This document shows positions 43,576-56,100 of a stretch of DNA of 64,000 nt, piece by piece. The DNA lies in contig NC_030683.2 of assembly GCF_000004195.4 (NCBI RefSeq), forward strand, positions 7,206,411 to 7,270,410, in the 5' to 3' direction. Positions within the stretch are counted from its first letter, which is position 1, and each line of letters begins with the position of its first letter. The notes beneath the pieces are model-generated. The model was not told the origin of the DNA, made no database searches, and saw only the letters and a program-made list of their open reading frames with translations. The translations under genes and the position numbers were made by a program. This DNA is from Xenopus tropicalis (taxonomy: Eukaryota > Chordata > Amphibia > Anura > Pipidae).

Positions 43576-43784
43576 CAATATTCCTTCATTAAACTAACGA
43601 AGGGGCGGGACATGCCAGGTACAGAAGCAGGAAGAGGCAGCCGGCAGTGTAAGGGTGCGGGTGGGGAGGGCGAGCGGAACCCAAACCCACCCGCAAGTGA
43701 TGTGCTGAGGCCCAAATCTGCCCAACCGGGTTAACCCGCGGGTCCCTCCGTTATCGGGCCAGCCATACATCACTAATAGAAACA
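43576..43784. repeat. GATA-flanking block, second copy (direct)
   Basis: Direct repeat of 41141-41310 (CCTTCATTAAACTAACGAAG to CACTAATAGAAACATAGATA) with 35 extra bases containing CCCGCGGGTCCC. In both places it leads straight into GATA repeats. Confidence 0.85.
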
Positions 43785-43952
43785 TAGATAGATAGATAGA
43801 TGATAGATAGATGATAGATAAATATAGATAGATAGATGATAGATAGATAATAGATAGATAATCGACATAGATGATAGATAGATGATAGATAGATAGATGA
43901 TAGATAGATAGATGATTGATAGATAGATAATAGATAGATAATCGACATAGAT

Positions 43953-43983
<31 letters not shown>

Positions 43984-44102
43984 ATCAACATTGATAGATA
44001 GATGATAGATAATAGATAGATAGAGATAGATAGATAGATAATAGATAGATAATCGACATAGATGATAGATAGATAGATAATAGATAGATAATCGACATAG
44101 AT

Positions 44103-44136
<34 letters not shown>

Positions 44137-44180
44137 AGATAGATGATAGATAGATAGATAGATGATAGTAGACAGATAGA
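43785..44180. repeat. Second (GATA)n tract
   Basis: About 400 bp of GATA units interrupted by higher-order repeats containing AATCGACATAGATGATAG. The open minus-strand frame (YLSIYHLSI) is a repeat artefact. Confidence 0.95.
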
Positions 44181-44394
44181 TTTTTTTTCTTACATTCAAA
44201 GTTTGTATTTGTCCAACCAGCAACAACATATAACCTGTTCATTGGCAACAATTGCCCTGTTTTATATGAGGAGGGTGTGGGGTTTCCACCCAGCCGGTAT
44301 CTGTTCTGCCCAGCAGGCAGGCCACTAACTAGAATTACACATTTACCGGCCATGTACTCATTGGCAACCCTCCCTATAAATCCCTCCCTGAGTT

Positions 44395-45425
44395 CATTTG
44401 CAATTGGTCTTCACTTTTGAATTTTTTTTTTTTTTTACTAATTTAGCATTTTGTTCAACTGTTTTCCAGTTTGGATTTACAGCAGCTATATGGTTGCTAG
44501 GGTCCAATTTACCATAGCAACCAGGCAGTGGTTTGAATGAGGAATATGCATAGGGGAGGGCCTGAATAAAAAAGATAAGGAATAAAAAGTAACAATAACA
44601 ATAAAACTGGAGCCTCACAGAGCAATAGGGTTTGGCTGCCGGGGTCAGTGACCCCCATTTGAAAGCAGCAAAGTGTTAGTAGTGAAGTAGGCAAACTATA
44701 AGAAATAAAAAAAATGAAGACCAATTGAAAAGTTGCTAAGTATTAGCCATTCTATAACATACTAAAGGTTAACTTAAACCTAATGTAAAACAATGTACTG
44801 GGGATTGCTAGCTAGGGAACAGGCCCACCCCGGCCATAGACTCTGCACATATAGGGCTGCGCCAGAGAGACAAACAGACTGTGTGAGTGGGCGGAGCCCT
44901 GAGTAAAGGCCACAGTCACTCACCCACATATCATTGACCCACACAGTGAGCCAGAGATACACAGCAGCCTTTACTGATCATTAGTAACAGACATGTATCT
45001 ACTTCTATTTGTATCTGCAAACCACATGACTCCTCTCTTACTATGTTATAAAATGGCCAATTCTAAGCAGCTTTTCAATTGGTCTTCACTTTTTATTGTT
45101 TTTTTTTTAATTATTTGCCTTCTTCTTCTTCTGACTCTTTGCAGCTTTCAAATGGGGGTCACTGACCCCGGCAGCCAAACCCTATTGCTCTGTGAGGCTC
45201 CAGTTTTATTGTTACTGTTACTTTTTATTCCTTATCTTTCTATGCAACCCCTTTCCTATTCATATACCAGTCACTCTCTAAAACCACTCCCTGGTTGCCA
45301 AGGTAAATTGTAGCCTAGCAACCAGAAATTCCAAACTGGAGAACTGCGGAACAAAAAGTAAAATAATTAAGAAAACTAATCTTAACTAAACTAATCATAT
45401 GAAATGAAGACCAATTGCAAATTGT
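44395..45425. mobile_element. Two inverted copies of a dispersed MITE
   Basis: 44395-44785 (forward) and 45035-45425 (reverse) share CAATTGGTCTTCA, CAGCTAT(A/C)TGGTTGCTAGG, GGAGCCTCACAGAGCAATAG and GGGGTCAGTGACCCCCATTT. The same family recurs at 47212-47682 and 50916-51380. 45430-46050 holds only repeat fragments. Confidence 0.7.
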
Positions 45426-46052
45426 CTCAGAATAGCACTCGCTACACTCAGTTGTAAGCCCTTATCAGTTATAGTCATTTACTATTCAATACGTTCTCAG
45501 AATCCAAGTCCCCGTGTTGCCGAGTTGCGCAGATCACATGACCGCCATCACACATTACCACCTCCGGGACTTTACCATACATGTGCCTTCCTCCTTCACA
45601 ACCGCAAGCAGAACATCTCATTCGGCATAATGAGTCGTTTAGTTCCAGGCACTAATTAAATGAAGGGAACTGCACACAGGCCAGTAGTATATAGGCCACT
45701 GTTAATAGGGGGATACAGCCCCCAGTACCAAAGGGCATGTTAAATAAACTACCTTACGCGTTTCGTACTCCCAAGGTACGTAATCAAAGCCAGTAATCCA
45801 TCATTGAAATAGTGTTTGATGTGTTACAGCAGAGGTGGCCAAAACGTTGATCGCCGTCCACCAGTCGATCCCCTGTGGACTTCTGGTGGACCACGTCTAA
45901 GCCGGGAAGTGCGGTGCAAATTTCACACTAATGCGCACACACTAGAGGGTTTGTCGGTGGCCAATTCACCTACCTGTGTTTTTACAATGTGAGAGAAAAC
46001 CCATGTAAATGCAGGAACAATATGTAAGGAACAATATGTAAGTATGAGTAAA

Positions 46053-46346
46053 TCTAGAGCAAGTGGATATGCTGAATAATCAAAGAAGACATTTCACTAC
46101 TCATCCGAGCAGCTTCTTCAGTCCAACTGGCTGGTATGGGAAGCCCTCAGCATATGTACTCTTCCACTAACCCAATCACAATGGCACACTGGGCCATTCT
46201 GAAGAGTTACAAAGTGCCATTGTGATGGATTAGTGGAAGAGTACATATGCTGAGGACTTCCCATACCAGCCAGTTGGACTGAAGAAGCTGCTCGGATGAG
46301 TAGTGAAATGTCTTCAATGATTACTTACCAAGTCCACTTGCTCTAG
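46053..46346. repeat. Long hairpin (foldback), arms of about 133 bp
   Basis: CTAGAGCAAGTGGA.. pairs with ..TCCACTTGCTCTAG, with only a short loop around 46185-46212. The core CTGAAGAAGCTGCTCGGATG resembles 3' parts of Penelope-like elements, so it may be an inverted pair of such ends. Confidence 0.85.
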
Positions 46347-46347
46347 G

Positions 46348-46692
46348 TTAAAGGTGGCCATACACGGCTGATTGTAGCTGCCTTAGACAGATTCAGCAGC
46401 TACATGTAGGGGCACAGACGACGGGCCTGCCCGACCGACATCTGGCCTGAAATCGGGGAGATATCAATCGGGCAGGTTAGAAAATTTAGTCGGATCAGGG
46501 ACTGCATCAACAAACCGACTGCACCTATTACCGGGGCTCTAATTCAATCATTTGGCCCCAGAGCCAAACGACCGAATTAGCCTAAATTTACCCGATATTG
46601 CCCACCCGTAGATGGGGATATCGGGAGAAGTTACGCTCACTTGGTGACCTCGCTAAGCGAGCGGATCTTAACGTGTATGGGGACCTTTACTT
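46348..46692. mobile_element. T2-type MITE (GGTGGCCATACACG ends)
   Basis: Starts TTAAAGGTGGCCATACACG and ends CGTGTATGGGGACCTTTAC. Same family as 56690-57034. Confidence 0.7.
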
Positions 46693-46904
46693 ATACTAGA
46701 TATACCATGACCTACATGAATATAAATCTTTCCTAGTCAATATACCAAGTCCATGTTTTGGTCAGAATCAATCCCATACCCCAAGTGGTACGTGCACTTA
46801 TGCTTCTCTGGCGAGTGGTGGCCCTTTCCTGTGTCCATGACCTGAAATGCTCTTTATCTGTAGTAAATCATATCTGTGAGACCCCAACATCGCCCCCGGA
46901 CAGG

Positions 46905-47105
46905 GGCCTGTTGTGTTTGTGTAACATTATGTACATTGGGTGATTCTCCTTTCTGTTAGTTTATTACTGTCGCAATCTGGAATTCTGGCACTAAAGAGAG
47001 AACTCTTGTCCTCCCTAGACCAGTCCCATTCCCTAGACCATGCCCACGTCTGTTCCCGAGGGTATAAGGCTCAGGGGGCAGAGCAGAACCCAGCAGTACG
47101 GTGGA
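46905..47105 (+). promoter_or_regulatory. A2M copy 2 promoter region with TATA box
   Basis: TATAAGG at 47063-47069, at the same distance from the ATG as in copy 1, inside a block conserved with 10764-10950. Confidence 0.6.
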
Positions 47106-47124
47106 GGTGCATGAAGGACACACC

Positions 47125-47192
47125 ATGAAGGTTCTTCTGATCTCAGTCTGTCTGTCCATCCTGGACTTTGGCGCTGCAGAACCACCACAAGC
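47125..47192 (+). CDS. A2M copy 2 exon 1: signal peptide
   Basis: [20 protein letters not shown] then PQ; phase 2 donor GTAAGG. Confidence 0.9.
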
Positions 47193-50100
47193 GTAAGGAG
47201 TTCTGGGGTTTATTATAGGGGTTGTCCACCTTTCAGTTAGCTTTTACCATGATGTAGAGAGTAATATTCTGAGACAGTTTGCAATTGGTCTTCATTTTTT
47301 ATTATTTGTACTTTTTTAGTTATTTCACTTTTGTTCAGCAGCTCTCCAGTTTGGAGTTTCAGCAGCTATCTGGTTGCTAGGCTCTGTATTATCTTAGCAA
47401 CCAGGGAGTGGTTTGTATGGGAGACTGGTATATGAACAGGAGAGAACCTAAGTTGAAAAAAAGGTATAAAAAGTAACAATCACAATAAAACTGGAGCCTC
47501 ACAGAGCAATAGCTTTTTAGCTGCTGGGGTCAGTGACCCCCATTTAAAAGCTGGAGAAGAAGAAGGCAAATAATTAAAAAACTGTAAGAAATAAATAATG
47601 AAGACCAGTTAAAAGTTAAAAGGTTGCTTAGAATTGGCCATTCTATAACATACTAACAGTTAACGTAAGGGTAAACCCCCCCATTGATCGCTTTCGAGTT
47701 GGAAATATTGCACCATGAAAGTTCTCCAACATTTTGCACTTTGCACTTATTTATTACATGTGCCTTATAATTCCCTTGTGTGCACACCCACCTCTGAACT
47801 TAAATGGGGCAATGATAAATATTGTAATTGAGTTTATTTGCTTTAAATGCTCTTTACCCTTAGACTGCCTTACAAACCTGTATGAGCCGCCTCTGCCTGG
47901 GTACTGGGGATCGGCAAGCCCTTAGTAAGTAGGCAGAGATTGGCTTGTTGGTGGTGGAACAGGAGGATGTATTGGCAGCAAGGACTCCCTATTCCTCGAG
48001 ATCAGAGAATACCAGGCTATCTGTGCAGCAAGGGGTCGCCGACCCTAGCAACCAGCCAGACACTGCACCTGCTATCTGCTAATCAGCCGATATTGAATGC
48101 TAAATTACAAAACCATGAAACAGATAAATTACACTGAATTATAACATTTGAAATGGTACTAATGAATAAAGGGAAATGGTAAAAACACTATTGCATTTAA
48201 TAACCTTGTGTTGAACGGAGGCCCCCAGGCACCGCAGCGCTGATCAGTGACCCCAAGGTGCCTGGTTTCCATCGTACAACCCATAGATCATAGCATGGGG
48301 AATGTAGTATCTACAGTAATCAGCAGAATTGCTCAGTTTTGTAAATAATCAGCAACAAATTTATTCTTTTGTACATTTCATTTCCACCCGTGTATGAATG
48401 GGAAACATGTATGTAGCTGGTCATATGCAGACTAATAACAGCCTCAGTACAAGTGGCTTCTGGGTAGAGATGCCCCTTAGGTTTCCATTGGTGCCATACA
48501 GTCCCACTCGCACAGCTCACACTCATTCCCCAGACTGCCCTGGGTCTATGTGCAGAGACATATAGTTATACAGTGGGGCACACACTGGGTACTGTTGTGT
48601 TACTGACCCTCTTGTGATTGTGTTGTGCCCACGCAGCCATTTTATGATCACAGTTCCAGCTCAGCTCATTCACCCCTCCAAGGAGGAAGCCTGCGTTACC
48701 TTACTCCAGCTCAAGGGGGCAGTGTCTCTCAGGATGGAGCTGCACAGGGATGACCATCACCAAGTGGTGGCTGATGACAAGATAACGACTGAGAGTTTTA
48801 CCCACTGTTACCCCTTTAAGGTGAGTACTTACCCTCTAATTAAACTCCTGCCGCTTTCTCAGTGACCCACAAACAATTTCTGCTTTAGGTCTGATTTCAA
48901 GCAATCCTTTCTATATATTTCTGTTTATGTTGACTCCATATCCTTGCCCTGTAATCAGCCACTGCTTGAGTTACTGGGGGTCATTTATAAATGCACGAGT
49001 GGTTGATTCTTCAGCGAGTACTCGCGCCAATAAGTAATGCGCTCGAGGAAGATGATGCGCCCTGTGATGTCATCGTTGGCGCTAAAATTCAAATGTTTAA
49101 TCCCCTGCGCCCAGTGATTCAGTGCCCGTATAGTCATAGTTCCTGGGTGTGTTTTGTTACTGATTCTGTTACCGACCTGCCTGTTACTGAGCTTGTTTGA
49201 ACTCTGCCTGGACTGACCAATTGCCTGCAACTTGACCTTGCTTGTATTCTACCCCACCAACTCCTGCTGTTTCCCCCTGCCTTCCCCTTGGCTACGAATT
49301 GGCCCCTTTGCTTGCCCAGAACCCTCGTCCTGTTCCTCTCACATTAAGACCTGGCGGCATCTGAGTAGCTGAGGGCTCCTCCCGAAGCCAAAGGCGGTTG
49401 CTATAGGCAGAAGAGCGAGCTGAGACCGGGATCTTGACATTGGTTCTGGGTTTACGGTGCCAGTCGTGACACTACCATTAGTGTGTTCTAGACCCACCCA
49501 CTGCTTGAGTTACAGACTCACTGCTTCTCCCCCTGCAAGTCACCATTAGTGTGTTCTAGACCCACCCACTGCTTGAGTTACAGACTCACTGCTTCTCCCC
49601 CTGCAAGTCACCATTAGTATCTTCCAGACCCACCCACTGCTTGAGTTACAGACTCACTGCTTCTCCCCCTGCAAGTCACCATTAGTGTGTTCTAGACCCA
49701 CCCACTGCTTGAGTTACAGACTCACTGCTTCTCCCCCTGCAAGTCACCATTAGTATCTTCCAGACCCACCCACTGCTTGCGTTACAGACTCACTGCTTCT
49801 CCCCCTGCAAGTCACCATTAGTGTGTTCTAGACCCACCCACTGCTTGAGTTACAGACTCACTGCTTCTCCCCCTGCAAGTCACCATTAGTATCTTCCAGA
49901 CCCACCCACTGCTTGAGTTACAGACTCACTGCTTCTCCCCCTGCAAGTCACCATTAGTATCTTCCAGACCCACCCACTGCTTGAGTTACAGACTCACTGT
50001 TGCTCCCCCTACAAGTCACCATTAGTATCTTCCAGACCCACCCACTGCTTGCGTTACAGACTCACTGTTGCTCCCCCTACAAGTCACCATTAGTATCTTC

Positions 50101-53100
50101 CAGACCCACCCACTGCTTGAGTTACAGACTCACTGCTGCTCCACCAAAATCTCTGAATAGCTTAACTTTCAGTCAGTAGGACAAATCATTTGAGATAATG
50201 ACCCATTAGAGACAGCTTCACAATTTGTACTGCCCCCTAGAGTATTTTCTAACCAGTGTTGCCCATAGAAAAGATAAATGCATGTTGCACCATGTTAAGC
50301 CAAATGCACTAAAAAGCCTGCCCCATCTGTAATTGTGGCTGTGTAGGATGATTGCCCTACAGCTTATGGCTTTGACACGTGACAACAACCAACCTAGTTT
50401 GAGTTTTAGCATCAACTGATCATGATCCTGGGCAAGTTACTGTAAAAACTCTTTGTGACTCCATTGCTTCTCAGATATTATTCTTTCTTAATAAACTCGC
50501 TAAACATAATCTAGCTATCTAGCTATGGTCATGGAGAACCTCATGAGATCCACCTTTGTGCCTACATATCTTGGCAGGTCCCTGCTGCAGAAGAAGACAG
50601 GGAGGTATGGCTCTTCCATGTATCAGCAGAAGGAGACAATATTAACATCAATCAGACAAAGAAGGTTCTCATAATGGAGCAAATGTATGTCACCCTCATC
50701 CAGACGGACAAACCGATGTACAAGCCCGGCCAGATAGGTACGATTTTATATAGCAAAACAGAGGAAGAGGGATCTCATAGCATTATGTATAGAAGAACAA
50801 TGACACAATGAAAATGTTTCTGACCACATATGGGCAATAAAAATATGGAGGAGGTAAGGGTGTGCTGGGTGAACTTACCTTTGGGGCAATTTGTCCACTG
50901 TGCTTGTAATAGTTTTTAAAGGGGCAGTTCAACTTCTTGTATGATGTAGAGACTACCATTCTGAGACAATTTGCAATTGGTCTTCATTATTTATTATTTG
51001 CGGGTTTTGAGGTATTTAGTTTCTTGTTGAGTAGCTCTTTAGTTTGCGTCTTCGACAGCTATCTGGTTGCTAGGGTCCAATTTAACCTAGCAACCAGGCA
51101 GTGGTTTGAAAGGTAGACAGGGATATAAGTAGTGGAGGGTAGGAAGGTCTAAATAGAAAGATAAAGTAACAATAACAATACAATTGGAGCCTCACAGAGG
51201 ATTGTTTTTTGGTTGCCGGGGTCAGTGACCCCCATTTGAAAGTTGGAAAGAGTCAAAAGAGAAAGGTATAATAACTTAAAAACTATAACAAATAAATAAT
51301 GAAGACCAATTGAAAACTCGCTAAGAACATGCCATTCTATAATGTACTTAAAGTTATCTGAAGGTGAACCACCCCATTATACACCTGATGAAGCCCAACC
51401 TGCTTGACGAAGGGTGCGTTGAATGAGTCGTTTTTCATTTTATTATGTCTTTCCAGTGAATTTCCGAGTGGTGACTCTGGGTAAGGATTTTCACGCTCAA
51501 GACGATAAGGTGATTTTTCTTTTGCCTTTATATTTCAGCACGGGGAATAGATATGATGAATCCTTATCGTTCTGCTTAGGGGCTTGAGGTTGAGATGTTG
51601 GAGACCAAAAGACAGAAAGAGTTACATTGGGCAGCAAATAAACCAATAAAAAAGGGATAAGGCTTTACCGACCACTCTACTACTACAGAGGTTTCCAATG
51701 ATACCTTGGGATATACTCTTACTGGGGGGGGGGGGGCTCTATATATGTCCAACTCTTGTGGTGTGAAAATATAATCCTGATATAAATAGAATAAAACTCT
51801 AGGAAGAGAGCTTAGATAATATAACTGGTATACCCCAAGAGATCACTTGGTATAGCCAGGGCTCCATCTCATAATCCCAAAAAAGGGGGTAATGTAAAGA
51901 AAAAAACATTTAAACAAGTTGGGGTATCCAACCCCAACCAACCAGTTATTTGCTTTCAAACAGGTGACAGTAAATGCTACTTACTGATTGGCTGATATAG
52001 GTTAGTTGGCGCCAACTTCATAACATTAATTACATTGTACCATTATGGGATATAAGGCAATCGGGTAACAAGACTGTAAGTAAGAACTCAATGTTTCAGG
52101 GTTCAGTGAAGACCAAGGAAGGTCTGTAGTAGGGCCCAGTTATGGAGGTGAAAGATGTTTAGGGGTGTAGGGCAGTATGAAAGCTCAGGGTTTATCAGAC
52201 TCTCCCTGTGATTAACATGAATAACGCAGGTTTATTGTGTTTGCTGGTGCTTCTGTATTAATGTAATGTATAGTAACACCTTGCTCATATAATATCTTCC
52301 TCTCTTGCAGTACCCATTGGTGGAGCTGCTGGTAAGAACCACAAACGTCTTCTACCTATTCATTACTAGGGAGCCCCGTCCCTCTCTCTCCCTGTCTATC
52401 TGTCTGTCTATTTTGGAAAATATCAACAATCTATAGAATGTAATGCCTGGGGATTATATCGGGGGATTATATAGAGCAGGGCCCGGGGGTTACACCCGCG
52501 TGGGGGGGGAGGGAGCCAGTGTATGGAACCCAGGGCCCGGGGGATTACACCCGCGTGGGGGGAGCCAGTGTATGGCATTCAGGCCCTGAGGGATTAGACT
52601 GGTGGGGAGGGGAAAGTAGGTGTATGGAACACAGGGCCCAGGGGGTTAACACCAGTGGGGGGTGAAGCCGGTGTATGTCATGACAGGCCCCGAGGGATTA
52701 CACCTGCAGGGGGGAAGTCGGTGTATGGAACGTAGGGCCCAGGGACTATATCAAAGGACAGTCAGTATATAGAATGCAGTGCCCGGGGATTATATCGGGG
52801 GACAATCAGTATATAGAATGCAGTGCCTGGGGATTATATCAGGGGACAGTCAGTATATAGAATGCAGTGCCCGGGGATTATATCGGGGGACAGTCAGTAT
52901 ATAGAATGCAGTGCCTGGGGATTATATCGGGGGACAGTCAGTATATAGAATGCAGTGCCTGGGGATTATATCGGGGGACAGTCAGTATATAGAATGCAGT
53001 GCCTGGGGACTATATCGGGGGACAGTCAGTATATAGAATGCAGTGCCTGGGGACTATATCGGGGGACAGTCAGTATATAGAATGCAGTGCCCGGGGATTA

Positions 53101-56100
53101 TATCGGGGGACAGTCAGTATATAGAATGCAATGCCCGGGGATTATATCGGGGACAGTCAGTATATAAAATGCAGTGCCTGGGGATTATATCGGGGACAGT
53201 CAGTATATAGAATGCAGTGCCCGGGGATTATATCGGGGGACAGTCAGTATATAGAATGCAGTGCCCGGGGATTATATCGGGGGACAGTCAGTATATAGAA
53301 TGCAGTGCCCGGGGATTATATCGGGGGACAGTCAGTATATAGAATGCAGTGCCCGGGGATTATATCGGCGGACAGTCAAGTGATTGACGTGTGATTTTCC
53401 AATTCCAATGCTTAACTTGGCAATTCTTTTGTGCCAAAAAGATATTTTGAGGCTCTCTTTCAGCCATGAAGTGTAAGATTCCCCAGTGGGTAACAACTAC
53501 ATGTGCCCTTACAGTAAAGGCCAATCTGTTTTTTTGAAAAGCAACCCACCCCAGTATTTGTTTTTATCCCACCCAAAGAGTATTCTGATGTCCTTCCTCT
53601 GCAGGAACCTACAAACCCATAGACCAACCCCATTGTTCCTTCTGCTACAACTGGGAACAGATTTTGTTTTCCATTAACAGGACCCAAACGACAACCGTAT
53701 TGGCCAATGGTTGGATGTGGCTCCCACCCAGGGAATCGCAGACTTTTCATTTCGCTTAGCAGAAGAGGTGGAGCTGGGACGGTACAAGATCAATATCCCT
53801 TCCACTGAACGTTCAAGCCAAAGCTTTATTGTGGCAGAATATGGTAGGTTGGATTTCAACTAGACAGGGGGAAAGGAGGCTTAAACATAGGAAGGGGAGA
53901 GCAGGGAGACAGCTCCAGTCCAGGTAGGTGGAGAAACAGTTTCTCCTTCAGCACAATATACAGTATTTTCCTGCGTTGAGTCTCAGACTGGAGGCTTGGT
54001 CAGTAGGTTGTTCCAGCAGAAAATTGTTGGGTAGTAGGAGCAGTGATTTGGAAGCTTGTGGCACTGGGGTGAACTGAAACTTCCTGAAGTTTCCTGAAAA
54101 AAGGCGTAACCTCACTAACAATATATGGAAATGGATGGAAACTAGGAGAGTAAGAACACTTCCTTAGGAAGAATGAAGAAGCATTAGGGGCACTGGGTGG
54201 TGGTGGTTAGTGAGAGTGAAAATCTATAGAAGGCCTGGTTGATATGGGGAGGAATGGGAAATGATGCTGAAAGTTTGATGGCAGATTAGAAGAGTGAAAA
54301 GACTCAAGGGACAAATGGAGGAAACAGAGAAGCTAGTGGAACACAATGTAGAGGTTAAGAAGGGTAAAATGTTGAGGAACACTTGATGAAGGTTAGTAGG
54401 AGATGAAAATAGTGGAGAACTAGATTAACATAAATGAGAGTAAAGAGACCTAGAGAATAAGGGACATGGTCTGGCATGTGGGGCACTGGATGGGAGTTAA
54501 TCAGTGCCTCATATGGAACACTGGATGGAGATAGAGTAGTGCCTCATATGGAACACTGGATGGAGATAGAGTAGTGCCTCATATGGAACACTGGATGGAG
54601 ATAGAGTAGTGCCTCATATGGAACACTGGATGGAGATAGAGTAGCGCCTCATATGGAACACTGGATGCAGATAGAGTAGCGCCTCATATGGAACACTGGA
54701 TGCAGATAGAGTAGCGCCTCATATGGAACACCGGATGCAGATAGAGTAGCGCCTCATATGGAACACCAGATGGAGATAGAGTAGCGCCTCATATGGAACA
54801 CCGGATGGAGATAGAGTAGCGCCTCATATGGAACACCGGATGGAGATAGAGTAGCGCCTCATATGGAACACTGGATGGAGATAGAGTAGCACCTCATATG
54901 GAACACTGGATGGAGATAGAGTAGCGCCTCATATGGAACACTGGATGGAGATAGAGTAGGGCCTCATATGGAACACTGGATGCAGATAATGAGTAGCGCC
55001 TCATATGGAACACCGGATGGAGATAGAGTAGCGCCCTCATATGGAACACCGGATGGAGATAGAGTAGCGCCTCATATGGAACACCGGATGGAGATAGAGT
55101 AGCGCCTCATATGGAACACCGGATGGAGATAGAGTAGCTCTTCATATGGAACACCGGATGGAGATAGAGTAGCGCCTCATATGGAACACCGGATGGAGAT
55201 AGAGTACCGCCTCATATGGAACACCGGATGGAGATAGAGTAGCGCCTCAATATGGAACACTGGGTGGAGATAGAGTAGCGCCTCATATGGAACACTGGAT
55301 GGAGATAGAGTAGCGCCTCATATGGAAACACTGGGTGGAGATAGAGTAGCGCCTCATATGGAACACTGGATGCAGATAGAGTAGCGCCTCATATGGAACA
55401 CTGGATGGAGATAGAAGTAGCGCCTCATATGGAACACTGGGTGGAGATAGAGTAGCGCCTCATATGGAACACTGGATGCAGATAGAGTAGCGCCTCATAT
55501 GGAACACTGGATGGAGATAGAGTAGCGCCTCATATGGAACACTGGATGGAGATAGAGTAGCGCCTCATATGGAACACTGGATGGAGATAGAGTAGCGCCT
55601 CATATGGAACACTGGATGGAGATAGAGTAGCGCCTCATATGGAACACTGGATGGAAATAGAGTAGCGCCTCATATGGAACACTGGATGGAGATAGAGTAG
55701 CGCCTCATATGGAACACTGGATGGAGATAGAGTAGCGCCTCATATGGAACACTGGACGGATTGTAAAGAAGATTTAGCTTTTCATTGCATAATTTAAATG
55801 TAGTTCTAATCCTCTGCATCTTAAATAGGGATGTATAATATTATTCATGTGATATCAATAACAAGTATTGCACGACCCCATCACATTCCCTCGCCTCTAC
55901 TTTCCCCTCTGTATCCCCTGGCAAACAGCTTCTTGTCATATTTGTCTTTTCCAGTCCTCAAAAGATTTAAAGTCGATATCCATGCACAAGAAGACGTCTC
56001 TCCGACTGATGATTCCTTTCATTTGGAAGTTTGTGGCAGGTGTGTACAGTCCCCGAGGGGGCATTTTTGTACGGCATTAATGGAAGCCCCACTTGTGGTC

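Noticed and set aside
43594..44229. 211-codon frame with YLSIYHLSI repeats
   Set aside because: Translation of GATA repeats on the minus strand.
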